23,723 bases of DNA from Gymnopus androsaceus JB14 (GCA_009733575.1 ML769556.1:125570-149292); one strand, 5' to 3'. Positions 1 to 11,068 are shown, counted from the first letter of the stretch. The notes: generated by a model not told the origin, from the letters alone. Made by a program: numbers and translations.

Positions 1-894
1 GTTTTATTTCTTTTAACATTTATTTAAGAAAACAATAATACGAGAATTTGTCATTCAATGCTTAAATTTTATTTGGCAGTTTAGGGTAAAGCAGAAATTA
101 GGAATGACCTGCGGAACGAGAACGCAAGGGGAAAAGGACGTTGTAAAGGTAGGAATGATTGGCGCAGGTGAAGAGGAGGTGAACGTGAACGATGTGTCAC
201 TACCAGTATTTGCATTAAGTAACTTAAGCCAAAATTGAAGTAAAATAATCAACATACCTTGTCTCCGTAGGAGCGAGGCTCAGTCCCTCCAGTATCAGAG
301 GGCGCTTGAGATTGTCATTGGGCTTGCTATGGGTGCAATGGCAGGGTCCGGTACTGTCACTTTCATAACCTTCACCCTCTCCTCATGAGCCCAACCTGAC
401 TCGCTGTGAGCACCCCACGAATTTTCTCCTCCCCCATGCACCAGACCACACGCCAGCATCCGAGGTGCCCAATGACCGCCTTCCCGTGGAGTCGGGCATG
501 CCCAACCATCTCACACACTCGCCAGCCACTTCCTTCTCCTTTCTCCTCTCTCTGACTTCTTCCTCTCTCCCCGCAGAACAATGCTCCAGAGTAGTGCGAC
601 CCATACAAGCGAACGGATTGAGGTTGAATGTGGTTTGCAAAAAGCCACAAAGAGTTTGAAACCCACTTGCCGGGTCTTCCACATGCTAAGATAAAATCAG
701 CTTTCGACCAGGTACAATGTGAAATAGGTCACTCAGTCCTGTATTCAACTGCTTCTAAGACTTTAAGACTCAGATGTTTTCCCATAATAATAAATTCTAT
801 TCGCGTGTCATTACTAGCATCTTCCAAGAGTTCATTAAAACCTTCGAATACGTTTCCTCAATGACCGTGGGCAGAACCTCTTGTTCCAAGTCCT
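1..894. other. No resolvable gene; decayed sequence
   Basis: I see no recognisable protein domain, RNA gene or clear repeat here. Short open frames exist on both strands but none shows a family signature, and their splice context is poor. The minus-strand gene that begins at about 1507 may once have continued into this stretch: fragments such as LKVLEAVEYRTE (about 735-775, minus strand) look protein-like, but I cannot build a continuous frame. Confidence 0.4.
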
Positions 895-1507
895 TCAGGG
901 AACTGTGTCTGATTCGCTTCTTGCTTTCAGCATTTGCTGCTTTATGCCTTTGAACGCGTCGCCTCCTCCACCTCCTTCAGTAGATTTTCCCTTTGACCCT
1001 AGACGATGAAACCAGCCTGCGAGTTGCTGCAAAATAAATGAATAAGCATGAACATGGGCACGTAGAATTGAGTACACGAACACTTATGCCGGCTGCCTGT
1101 ACCTTATCCTTTTCAAGCTTTTCACGCTTCATCAACTCCTTACGCTCTTCTTCAGAAAGTGTCGTGGATACAACAGGTTCCCCGCCTGCGGACTCAACGG
1201 TTGGTTCGTCATTAAGACCTGTGAACTCGGCTGGTTGTTCGTCGAGGTGCCAGGGAAACATGTTGAACCAGGTCTTCCTGAAGCCAGTTAGCCAAAGCGT
1301 CTTCGCCGGTCGAGTTTTTTGCTTGAGATATTCAGCTGTATGTTGCTCGAGGAACACCTGGTGCTTTCCTAGGAAGACTCCTGGGTTCCCCCGCTTTCCT
1401 CCCTTGTTCTCCTTCTTCTTCTTCCTACCAACCGTGGACACGCGTGAATCCGTGTCCAAGTCCGGTTCTGCTGGCTGTAGGAGCCTCAGCATCAACCACA
1501 GCATCAT
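895..1507 (-). pseudogene. Hypothetical Agaricomycete protein, fragment
   Basis: Two exons join in phase on the minus strand: 1507-1076 and 1026-895, separated by a 49-nt intron (1027-1075) with GTACTC..TTGCAG ends. The product starts with a lysine-rich stretch (GRKKKKENKGGKRGNPG). A block follows in which GKHQVFLEQHTAEYLKQ and then WLTGFRKTWFNMFPW stand out, then an acidic/lysine-rich helix (EEERKELMKREKLEKDK), and across the splice VRQLAGWFHRLG. From memory this order (basic tail, leading aromatic/FLE helix, then a W-F pair after the intron) resembles a large family of uncharacterised proteins in mushroom genomes, often near transposons; I know no function for them. The upstream coding part, towards 1770, is in another frame, so there is a frameshift or an unresolved intron near 1500. 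No convincing end is visible beyond 895. Confidence 0.45.
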
Positions 1508-2000
1508 TAGGCGTAGTAAGACGCGATTTCGGGTCTGAGTCTTGCCAGGAGGGTTTGATTATCCGCAGGAGGTTGGCTTTTGCGTGTGGTCAAAGTAGGC
1601 GGAATACCAGTCCAAGTATGTTGGCTCATATTGGCACCAATTTTGAGCAGCAATAATTCACGAGTTAGAAAAGCCAGAGTGGAGTTGGGTGAATAAATTC
1701 CCGAAATAGTAAAGATAACCATCTTGTCCATTTCCTTCCTTCCGATGGGCTGAGCAAGAAATGAGAACAAGTTATCAAGTCAAGAAGCTGGCGCCTCGCC
1801 AAGTGCCCATCGTGTGATTGTGTGCCTATCTTTATCCATCAACCCCTGATGCCTCTCATGCCGCCCTCAGTTCTCTCTCTCATCTAATTGCATGTTGGTT
1901 CTCTCGCTATCCGACTCGACTCTGAAGACTGAATTTCCCTCCTCTGCATCCTCTCTAATCTCGTCTCTCCCTTCTACTGCAAACCTGACTCACTCAATTC

Positions 2001-2767
2001 ATGGATACTGCCACTTGTTTTCCCCCTATCTTTGATTCTGCGTCTGACAATCCTCCCGTCAGGGACGAAGCGACAGCTTTTATAACGTCTACTCAGGCGA
2101 CCATTGTGGCTGCTTCCGAGATTGGTGTGTATTTCTTTTCTCAGTTGCTAAGTCAAATTCACCATCCATATAAGGTCTGATGCCAGTGTTCGTGTTTCTG
2201 GTGTCCTAGGCAATCGGTATAAGGGTTACGACACATGGGAGGAGGCTTTGGATGGTTGGCGCCAAAATTGTCATGCTTACCATTGTCATCCTGCCAATTT
2301 CGTCGATGGAACCCTTTTCCACTCCGAGACTAGTTTGAACATCCCGGAGGCTGTTGTGCCACCGCCCTCCCAACACAAGTTGTCTTTTTGCAGAAATCTG
2401 ATCCAAAAGCTCCCCCACTAGTCCTCGTCATCCATCAACTCCCCGTAGGGATACGGTCTGCTCTTCATTGCCTGCATCTCTGTCCAAGCATTCCTCTCGC
2501 GCTTCTACGCCGCGTTCCCAGGGCGCCCCATGTCACTGGGCTTTTTCTTCCATGGATTTCAATGGAGTGGTCTCTACGTTTGTACTCTTCTCTTCTGTGC
2601 TTTAGACTCTCTAGCTCACAATTTTGTTTGATATTCTTATGCTTAGGTCACAGGCAAGCAGGCTTTTCAATGAAGCGGTAGTTGACAGCCGAGAGGTGAA
2701 CATGTGAGAGATCTCGAGCTTTGAGGAGGCTCTCAATTGGTTCGATCGCCTCAGTCTAGCCTCATAG
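2001..2767 (+). pseudogene. Broken gene with possible RNase H1-N/viroplasmin-like motif
   Basis: A possible start ATG at 2001 opens MDTATCFPPIFDSASDN, followed by a likely intron near 2125-2176. The next exon reads VSGVLGNRYKGYDTWEEAL and continues to DGWRQNCHAYHCHP (about 2192-2302). The pattern V-x-G-x-x-G-x-x-Y-K-G-[YF]-x-T-x-x-E-A resembles the small RNase H1 N-terminal (viroplasmin-like) fold, which binds RNA/DNA hybrids and is common in uncharacterised basidiomycete proteins. A serine-rich stretch follows (STPRRDTVCSS, SKHSSRAST). After a second intron ending at 2646 the last exon ends with SSFEEALNWFDRLSLAS. It is a pseudogene: the first splice does not keep frame, there is a stop at 2417-2419, and there is a TGA at 2705-2707 inside the last exon. 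The domain call rests on a short motif only. Confidence 0.4.
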
Positions 2768-3138
2768 GGATATTCAAAAGTAATGGTTTAGTGCTGTTTT
2801 TTGAAATTTTTTGTATATTTGCAATGCGGACGTTTGATGCAAACCTTGTGTGTGGGTCTTTCTTAACAAGCTATGCAACTTTCAGGGAAGGGAGAGATAA
2901 CTCCCCGTGATGTCGGTCTAGTAAGTAAATGAACATCACAACTAGCACAGCGCCAGTATCTCAACATTGGTCTGAATACATTGGTCTGAATTATCAACAA
3001 TTAGTGAGTTTTTACATTGAGCATTTGAACTATCAGAGATAGTCGTTTTGTTATTGACAACTTTTGTATTGGAATTCTCACCTGTTCATTCTAGCATTCA
3101 AAGTTCTCCCATTCACTGTTTGGTGTACGCAAAACTAA
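2768..3138. other. Intergenic, no feature recognised
   Basis: AT-rich sequence with no protein signature on either strand. TTGGTCTGAA occurs twice close together (about 2967-2992), a minor local duplication. I see no RNA gene or element end. Confidence 0.4.
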
Positions 3139-3958
3139 TTACAAGAACTCCCTTTGACGGCATGGGCTTTGAAAATGGAACAAATGGTTTTTGTAGCGCC
3201 ATTCCAGCTCCTCCTTTCCGTGCTGCAGACAGCGCATCTGAATCTCTTCAATTGCCAGGACAGCTGAACGAAGCATACGCTGTAAATCACCTACTTGAGC
3301 GAGGTCCTCTGAGGTTGGGCCAGCTAACCTGAGAACGCAATCGAATACGCCATCTAGCTCACGTTCCAATTCGGTCAAAGGAGGGAGAAAAGGATTGAGG
3401 TAGTGGAAGGTGCCGCCGCAGTCAAGTTCTTTCATGAAGTCCTTGAACAGCATGGTAACTTACTTGTGGTACGTTTTCGGGTTATCTCCCGCAGTGGCAA
3501 ATATCTGGTATGTGACCACATGAAGCTTCCTTAGCGTGTTCATGTGGTAACTGAGACTCAAAGGTTTCTTCTCTGGCGGAGACAACCTAAAAGTCACAAT
3601 AGTCAGAATATGAATTCGCCATTTTGTAGTAATACGCACGGCTTGACCTCTAGGCCTCCCATTGTATAGCTTAGTTTAGGCAGTTTGGGAGGGCACAAGT
3701 ACAGTACTCTGGCAATTCATTGTTTTTTTAGTAAAGTTGCGTAAAGCTGCATATCAGAAGAAATGAGAAATTTACCAATTATCTACTACTTCGTGATCCA
3801 TTTGTCACCTTTCATTATGTTATCCTTATTCCTACAATAGCTAAATGATAATAGGACTGGTAAGGACTAAACACATACCGATGATAATGCACAAGACTCT
3901 TGAGACAATTGGCCACCTGTTTTGCTGCAGAAGAATGGTATTTCTTGCGTCGAGCCAT
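3139..3958 (-). pseudogene. Hypothetical multi-exon protein, decayed
   Basis: The start ATG (3958-3956) gives MARRKKYHSSAAKQVANCLK, a basic N-terminus seen in many uncharacterised mushroom proteins. An intron starting GTATGT follows the codons for HYHR; the next exon continues NKDNIMKGDKWITK and then meets two adjacent stops. A later exon reads LSPPEKKPLSLSYHMNTLRK and ATAGDNPKTYHK, preceded by a clear GTGCGT..TTTTAG intron. The final block (3453-3139) contains KDFMKELDCGGTFHYLNPF, ELERELDGVFDCVLRL and MLRSAVLAIEEIQMRC, probably helical. A single TAA separates TYHK from this block with no splice site that would remove it. I do not recognise the function. The gene faces away from the plus-strand gene at 4246. 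Confidence 0.45.
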
Positions 3959-4245
3959 GGAAGTTCCGTACAAGATCCTACTTGGCTTTTCGAGATATTA
4001 TGGTTCTGCTTGACCTTTTAGTTTCCCAGATGTGGGGGCTCGTTTTAAAGCGGATATAATTCCGAATCTAGTGGTATAAGTTAAATCCAATCTAAAGTAA
4101 GCTATGGCTTAACATTGGCAGAATACCTTGCATATCCCTTAGCCGGCGTAGCTGGAGAGAGATCTTCAATAAGCGCTATGAGTATCACGAGTGCTTACAG
4201 TCTCTTCGTCTACCACTCATTGTCTATCACTCGTCCCATTTCGCC

Positions 4246-4650
4246 ATGGCTGCGTCCAAACCGCAAAAACAGGCGAGGAGCACAACTCGTAAGCATACCA
4301 AACGGGCCCACGCTCACCTTATGATGTAAGTTAATTGCAAGACTTGTATTCTCCGGACGCTTGGTTTTGCTAGGACAGGCATATATAAGTATAAGCGGAG
4401 TATGAGATATTCCAAAAGGCCCGCTATATCTATAAATTTGGTGGCTTTTCGAAACTCCCCTCTGCAAGCTTCCTGAACCGGAGTGAAGTATGATGCTACG
4501 GCACTCCCGTGCAATGTAAGTTATGCTCTCACTCGCCATCCTCGAATCCCGTTCAAACAATTGAAACCTTGCACAGTGCACCTTACAGAAGAAAGATAGG
4601 TACTCTCTCAAAAATTCATATTACACCCTCCCCGTAAATGCAAGCTCATC
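4246..4650 (+). pseudogene. Small basic hypothetical protein, decayed
   Basis: An ATG in a good context (GCCATGG) begins MAASKPQKQARSTTRKHTKR, a very basic N-terminus. A 48-nt intron (4326-4373, GTAAGT..GCTAG) joins in phase to an exon reading TGIYKYKRSMRYSKRPAISI and onward. That exon contains a TGA at 4474-4476. A second GTAAGT..CACAG intron (4516-4576) joins to CTLQKKDRYSLKNSYYTLP. The two clean splice joins show this was once a real gene. No family is recognised and the C-terminus is not determined. Confidence 0.4.
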
Positions 4651-5011
4651 TAGTGAAGGTATCGTATCCTCTGCTACAACCTGGTTTACCCATTTATAAC
4701 CTTCACATATCATGTGTTTGCTCAGGACCAGAAGATACCGCTGATCCATTGTCTGCAGCATCCTTCTGCAGCTAGACCAATTCATTCTTCATCATTCAGA
4801 CGCCTGTCAAATCTCATGATAAAAATTCCGGCGGAGAGTGGCCATGTTTAGGAATTCATGGTGTATTCACGCGTACTTTATCTCGGCAATTTTACCATAA
4901 GATAATCAATATTCAGGGTTATTTAAGCATCTCCTGCATTCTTCCTTGTTTCCTTTTGACTTCCATGATGCCAAATAGCTAGTCAATAACGTATGTGCTC
5001 GATACTCCCGT
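4651..5011. other. Intergenic, no feature recognised
   Basis: No coding or RNA signature seen on either strand. The stretch lies between two decayed plus-strand genes and could hold lost exons of either. Confidence 0.35.
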
Positions 5012-5651
5012 ATGGTCTTGGTATGGCCTATATACTTACAATATGCTTACTCTAGTCCCTCCCAAGGTGATGAAGTTTCTTCCACACCCAACTTGCACAA
5101 AGGCAAACGGTACGTAGAATGCATTTACTTTTTTAAAAAAAAAGTATCTATTTTATTTTACAGTCATACAGACATGGACTTGCTGCTGCATTGATCGCCC
5201 ACGATGTTTGTTGAAAATACCGTCTCATATGACATCTCTTGCCGGTCTATGGGCAGGTACCTTGACACCGACACTGTCTTGTACCTTGAAGACTGTCCAG
5301 TTCTCACTCCTTCCCAATGCATTTATGAAGGCGTCAGCGCGGGCCCCTACAGAGATCAGCTCATTCTTCAAATTTTACATGCTGGCCATAGAGCCGACGT
5401 TTTCGACTATGTTCAGGCTCAACGTCCCAATTTGTGGAGAAGACACCAGGCAGCTCAGGTGAATGCGCAAAAAGTCACATCCGCGATGCAACAAATGGCA
5501 ACGTGAGTCAATTAGTATTCACTCTGCAGGAGGCTCACTCTTGTTATGGCTGCTCAGGGTTCATACAAGGCTTGCTGCGATGATGCGCAATGAATCGGAG
5601 AGAGAGTTGAACATTGATTCTGAGACTGAGGATCTGTACACTAACAACTAG
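5012..5651 (+). pseudogene. Hypothetical multi-exon protein with acidic C-terminus
   Basis: Three exons share one frame. Exon 1 ends at 5109 (SSTPNLHKGKR). It is followed by a 54-nt intron, 5110-5163 (GTACGT..TTACAG). Exon 2 is 5164-5502, with the stretches LYLEDCPVLTPSQCIYEGV and HAGHRADVFDYVQAQRPN. A 55-nt intron follows, 5503-5557 (GTGAGT..CTCAG). Exon 3 ends RNESERELNIDSETEDLY plus TNN and TAG at 5649-5651. A single TGA at 5192-5194 interrupts exon 2; CGA would leave it open. The start at 5012 is the first ATG in frame and is uncertain. The family is not recognised. The acidic tail and glutamine-rich helix (RRHQAAQVNAQKVTSAMQQM) suggest a nuclear or scaffold protein, but that is only a guess. 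Confidence 0.42.
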
Positions 5652-5858
5652 CATGTGCTGCCTTGTACTACAGTTTGCTATGTTCATATAACTTGATTGA
5701 TGAATCGATGACCCTTCGATGACCCTTCTTCGCGCTAACTTGATATCATGATATTGAATGATTGCATTCTTGTCATGTTTTTTATCTAGCATTTTGGAAA
5801 TCAGTTCTTGACAACGTCTTTTTGCATCTTCACTCCCCAATTTTCACTACTCACATTC

Positions 5859-6473
5859 ATGGCAGGCTACCTTGACTATTGGTGCAGCCTTGACATCACC
5901 GGGTCTGCTGAACATGACAGCTTGACCGTTCAACTTGAGACTGAATTTGAGGATGTGGAGCGCATGGTGGATTGCTTGATCGCAGAGCAGCAAAAATGTT
6001 GTTTGGAAATTGAATCGGAACTGGTACCCATCAAAGCTTCAATATAGTGTGTACTTCTTTATTCCCATCCACTTTGCTAGCTTACACGTCCAGTAGCTCT
6101 TCTCTCTGCCACGAATCTGCTAGTTGTGGGTTGATTTTGACGGACCAACTTCAGGCAAAGTTGCATGGGACGGCTCAAGAAAAAGCCATAGTTGTCCGAG
6201 AAGCCAGAGAACGAGAGCGTGCCAGAGCTCGTACTCGAGCCAGACAGTGTGAACATGCTGCAGAATGCGAGCTGAAAGGTGACAAGGCTAGCAGGTAAGT
6301 TTCTATGAATAAATTTGTCCAATTTTTCTTTGTTGATTCTCGCACTCAGAAATGGTCCACACAAATGGCCACAGGCTACCTACGAGGCTGACGAACGGCG
6401 ACATCTTGAGCTGCGGGCGCAAGCTGAGATGTACCTCCTTAGGCAAGAATTAGGGGAGTTCATGCAGAAGTAG
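5859..6473 (+). pseudogene. Small helical/coiled hypothetical protein
   Basis: The ATG at 5859 starts MAGYLDYWCSLDITGSAEHD. The protein is largely helical and charged: ETEFEDVERMVDCLIAEQQK, then after an intron (about 6051-6154) EKAIVVREARERERARART. A second intron, 6295-6349 (GTAAGT..CTCAG), joins in phase to RNGPHKWPQATYEADERR and a C-terminal helix ending ELGEFMQK with TAG at 6471-6473. The Arg/Glu heptad-like stretch suggests a coiled coil. The first splice leaves a TAG at 6045-6047 just before the donor, so the gene is probably broken. No family recognised. It lies directly upstream of the KDZ transposase on the same strand and may belong to the same element. Confidence 0.42.
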
Positions 6474-6698
6474 CGTTCATACTTAGCTTTCATTTACAAC
6501 TACAACTACCGATTTTTCTGTGTCAGAAATTACATTTTGTGATTAGTACCTAAAGTAGCTCAAGCGCTCAATGGTAGCGAGCGCCAAATCAGATCAAGCA
6601 AAGATGGCGTCACGCGGTATTTACGGGTATTTTCGCAGCTTGTTTACTATTACCCCCACTACTGTATCCAATTCAGTTTATTTTTCTTGGATCCAACC

Positions 6699-9600
6699 AT
6701 GGCCAAAATTCAGAAAATACGCCTTAAGGACTTGCTTAAATCGACTAGTCCTTCGATCAACCAGCCATCTTCTTTGCCCAGGACCAACGGAAGCTCCTCT
6801 GGATCGATTTCCTCTTCTCTCTCTACTTCTTCATCTGCGTCCAAGGCAAGCTCTGGAGCGTTACCTCTCTCAATGCGTGCAAATCCAAAGGTTGTAAAGA
6901 TAGATATTGCAGACCTTGCTCCGTCTACAGAAACACAGGACTATATTGGAGATTGATGAGCTGTCGGAAGACAGACGTCGGGTCAAAAAACGCCCGCTCG
7001 ATGTCGGCAACTTATCACCCGTGAAAAACTTGAAGAAGACGCGTCGAGGCACTTGTACGAGGATGCTTGGTTTCTTGCAATGATGCTCCCTTGAGCGACA
7101 CTCTTTTGGGTATTCTCCAGGATTTCAGTGACCGTGGATTCGAATTTGTCCCCGATTCCAGGCAAATTCCAGGACGTCCAGACGCTCATCGCTGCAGCTA
7201 CAGGGACAAGCAGTTGGAGGAGATACCTCACTTTGGTAAGTGCCTTTACATTTGGTTTGGCGGATGAAATTATAATATGGCACTTGTGTCTTTCTACAGG
7301 ACCAACCTTTGCTGGAGTGGAGACCTTTCGCTGATGAATATCTCGCAGAGATGGTCCGTAATGAAGGCAGAGGTGACAGTGACACCGAGCTGTGCTATCG
7401 CTGCAATACAGGGGTCCCATTGTACAGGTGCACTGATTGTTTTGCGGAGGATCTCATATGCCATCAATGCTGCCGTGAGCTTCACTTGGACAGGCCTTTG
7501 GACAATGTAGAGGTTAGTAATGCTAAACACAAGACTGTATGGATATTAATTCAAAGTAGAGATGGAATGGCTCATTCTTCAAAAAAATCCGGCTCCGGGA
7601 CCTTGGAATTTTCATTCAACTTGGGCATCAAGCACTGGAACGCTGCGGCAATCCGAGATTTATTGATGGTTTTACCGTGATTCACACCAACGGAATACAC
7701 AGTGTACTTCTGGCTTATTGCAATTGTGTCGGACAACGTGCAGCGGGCGAATGGAGGCAGCAATTATTGCACCGCCATTGGTTTCCTGCTACTCATACAG
7801 ACCCTCAAACTGCGGCAACGTACCAGGTTTTAAACACCTTCCATGTCCTCACTCTCCAAGGCAAGGTTACGACATACAACTTTTACACAGGACTAGAGAA
7901 ATTAAGCAATAACTTAGGCTTAGGGGAGACAAAGGTGAATGGCGATAGCTCAGCTTTGATATAACTGAACTGACAATATTTTCTATTTTTTTTTGCCATT
8001 ATCCAGGATCGATACAAGTCTTTTTTTGCGCATGATGAGAGAGTGGAGGCATTTGAAGATGGCTAAACACTCTGGGCGCGGAAATGACTCCGAACACACA
8101 CTGTCAGAGACCTGCACAGGTGAAATGGGCATACCTTGCATAGTGTGTCCGCGACTGGGCGTGAATCTTCCCAACAATTGGCAAGACGCACCTAAGAGTG
8201 AACGGTGCATACTACTCAGTCCTTGGTTGAACGTGGCCTGATATTTTAACCTATAGCTTCCTCTACTACCTCTTTTTGGCGATCAACACTTGCTTTCGTC
8301 TTAAGAGATGCATGGTGTCCTCGGAGAAATGCGATCCTGATCTGGACGTGGGTGGGTCGTACTTCACGGAAGACAAGCCTTTTAGGAATTTCCTGTTGAG
8401 CGTTACAGACCAACGAGAGGTAATACTACTTTGCAATTCCTTGCGTTGACGCAGCTGAAGTGAAATCCGTAGATGTCAACTTGCACTGGGCTGGCTGCTC
8501 TCGATCACACCAACACAAAATATTCCAGAGGTTATGCTACAACTGGCGTAGGAGTGGGTGTATGTGCTCGTCATGAATTCATTCAGAGGAATGGGGCAGT
8601 AGATCTACAGAAAGGAGAACGGTAAGACACTTTCCTGTCTGTTACTCATCAATTATTCATTTGATTTTTGGTATAGATTTGCAAACATGGACTACGTCTA
8701 TACCTCCTTGCTACGCCACCATGACCCAGCGCTCACGAAAGTCGCATCCTATGACATTGTTTGCCAGTGGTCCAAAAATCTGGTTTCACAAGTTAAAGCC
8801 CTACCATCTCTGGTTTGTACCAATTTGGCCAAACAGGTGACCTGTTTTGTCATCCCGAAACTCCATATCCATGGTCATCAAGTCTCATGTCAACTTGAAT
8901 ATTCTTTGAACTGGCTACCTGGCGCGGCGTGAACAGACAGCAAAGGGATTGAGCGTCCATGGGCCCATATGGGTCCTATTGCGACCAGTACTCGCGATAT
9001 GGGTCCCGGCACACGGCATGGAACTATAAACGACCATTTCAGGCATTGGAACTGGGTTAAGCTGACAAGATTGGGTGAGCAACATTGTAGAACTCCACAC
9101 ATGAGTGAGATGCTGATATATCGACAGGGACACTGTTGCAGAAACGAATGAAGACTGCCGTAGATGAACACCGCGTGCATAAGGAAGAACTCAAGGCTTT
9201 CACCGAAGGGAGGGGTGGGGATACGGAGGCATGGTTGAAGATCATGTCGGAGTGGGAGGAGGATCAGGAGCAACCAGCAGGGGAAAGAGTGGGCAGTATG
9301 AATCCTTACGAGATGCCAAAGGGCGGTACATTTTCTCTAGTGCTACTATTAGGAGAGCTAAAAGACTAATATATTATGTAGGTATGACTGAAAGCAAAGT
9401 CCGTTTGAAATTAGCAGAGCAGGAAGGGAAGCGTGCCGAAGAAGGATCTTTTTCCCTGCACGCTGTTGGACCCAGTGCATTAATGCAACAGCTACTCGAG
9501 GTACAGGAGCTCCAGTAAGTTCAGAGTCAGTGCTGGTGTATATGCGAGTACTGACAGTATCTGTATTGCAGACGACAACTCAAACTGGATGTGGCAGCAA

Positions 9601-10828
9601 AATCTTTTGAGATGGCGGCTCAGAAGACCATCCTGGTTGAACGATGAACCAAAATTATGTGCTTACTCGGTCATTTGCGCGCAATTCAGCAGGTTTATAT
9701 GCCAGCTGCTATCAAACTTCTATCAGAACAACAGGCCAGCGAATCTGATCCTAGTCCAGAACATGCAGAAAATGTCCCTGTTGTCTTCCCATCCAACCTT
9801 CCTGTTTCCCATCGCTGTGACCCCGGCTGTTGCGCAGATCTGGCTTCATACGAAGAGCAGATGCGAGATGCTCAGCTCCGGGCTGCGTTACTCAATCTAC
9901 AGACCCACCTGCATATGAAAAGCCAGCTTTTAACTTATCAGACCGCCAACGTCAAAGCTCAGGGGATGGTAGTCAAATCGCAATCTGTGCTCCGACGTAA
10001 CCAGCAACAAATTGATCTCGATACAGCAAAATATCAGGACACTTGGCAAGCAATGAAGAATCTTCGAGGGAAGGACAGTGTGGGATGGAGGCAGTTGAAG
10101 CCAAAAGATGTGAGGAGGATGGATGGAGGAGAGGACAAAGCTGTGGGTATACAATGTAAACGGCTTGGGAAGAAGAAGATGGCGGTGTTGCAGGCAGAGG
10201 CAAAGAACAACACAGCAAATGGCGGGCATTCTTCAAGCAACGATTCTGATGAGGGGGATAAATCCGATGAGAATCAGAAAAGTGTACAGACCAAGCTGAA
10301 GAAGGCTCGTGGAGCGGTGGGGGAAGGTAGAAGGCATGTGTCTTGGATTTGGATGGAGGGTGGAACTGAGGAGGTTGTAGATCAGCAAGTCCTCGAGGAT
10401 ATCGTGTGGGTCAAGTGGTGTAAATTATATGCGAGAACAGCGAGATGGGGGGAGGAGATATGGCTGTTGTCTACCAAAATGGAGCGATGTTTGACAACAT
10501 TGGAGTACAACACAAAGGAATAGGAGTGTCGGACAGAGTACATGGGACCACTGGCTGTGGGGAGAGATGCTGCACATACAGAGGGGGTTTGAGCCTACAC
10601 CCTTTCACAGGCAAATATGTATTGTCGGATCGCAGAAGGTTTCCGGGCAGTGTGGGGAGTCCTGCACAAGGAAGGAGGTTCATTTCAGGTGGCGGAAGAT
10701 GATGAGGGGGAAAGAATGGCTCTGGGGGATGATGGGATGATATTGATGGAGCATCAGAGGATGAGGAGGAACAGGAAGCGGAAGTCAATGGATGGGATGA
10801 CAAGGCCGATATATCTGAGGAGATTTAG
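6699..10828 (+). pseudogene. KDZ-family transposase with CxC2 cysteine cluster, inactivated
   Basis: DNA transposase of the Kyakuja-Dileera-Zisupton superfamily, a cut-and-paste enzyme of fungal genomes. The ATG at 6699 lies in ACCATGG and opens a Ser-rich N-terminus. The CxC2 cluster lies at about 7390-7500 (CYRCNTG, YRCTDC, CHQCC). The core follows: GSFFKKIRLRDLG, RHWFPATHTDPQTAATY, CFRLKR, GYATTGVGVGVCARHEF, SYDIVCQW, FVIPKLHIHGH, GIERPWAHMGP and TSTRDMGPGTRH. The C-terminal part has GEGRRHVSWIWM and an acidic tail ending at 10826-10828. Introns: 7080-7128, 7236-7299, 7513-7559, 7935-8006, 8205-8256, 8420-8472, 8622-8676, 9075-9127, 9326-9381, 9515-9571. It is broken by stops at 8930, 9645, 10521 and 10590, by a T7 run at 8021-8027 that shifts frame, by a frame change near 10735, and by a mismatch near 6920-6950 that I could not splice. 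The usual AIDANF motif reads AINTCF, and usual TDGEGIER reads TDSKGIER. Transposition activity is very unlikely. Confidence 0.92.
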
Positions 10829-10878
10829 GAGGCAGCGCTTAATGATTTACTGTACAGACTAATAAATTGATTGAACCT

Positions 10879-10953
10879 ATATTTGGTATATCAAAGCGCT
10901 TGATCAGATCGATTATAAGAGCTTTGACATATTTGGTGTATCGGAGCACTCAA
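10879..10953. repeat. Two diverged 25-bp direct repeats, 50-bp period
   Basis: ATATTTGGTATATCAAAGCG at 10879 and ATATTTGGTGTATCGGAGCA at 10929 begin two 25-bp units spaced 50 bp apart. They differ only by transitions. They sit just downstream of the KDZ gene and could be subterminal repeats of that element, but I cannot find its ends. Confidence 0.5.
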
Positions 10954-11009
10954 ATAATTAGTTGGCTCAATAGACCAAATCGAGACATAGTCATTACAAC
11001 TAAGTAAGG

Positions 11010-11068
11010 GTTATGCACGGCAAAACGGCACAACATAAGTTACGCACGGCACAAGAGGTTATGCACAG
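11010..11068. repeat. Three short GTTAYGCACRG repeats
   Basis: GTTATGCACGG at 11010, GTTACGCACGG at 11039 and GTTATGCACAG at 11058 are three near-copies in direct orientation. They lie where the copia 3' LTR should be but match nothing in the 5' LTR, so they belong to other sequence next to the truncation. Confidence 0.45.

Noticed and set aside
1038..1538. Long plus-strand open frame
   Set aside because: It is the antisense of the minus-strand gene, which has the lysine-rich and W-F blocks and a clean intron; the plus frame has no family features.
5208..5462. Alternative frame through the second exon of the 5012-5651 gene
   Set aside because: It does not continue across the 5503-5557 intron, while the chosen frame does and ends in an acidic tail.
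9930..10240. Several overlapping minus-strand frames
   Set aside because: They lie opposite the conserved C-terminal part of the KDZ transposase and are low-complexity shadows.
6560..10903. TCAAGCGCT at 6560 and its inverse at 10895 as KDZ terminal inverted repeats
   Set aside because: Only nine bases around a palindromic AGCGCT core, with no flanking duplication; too weak to set element ends.
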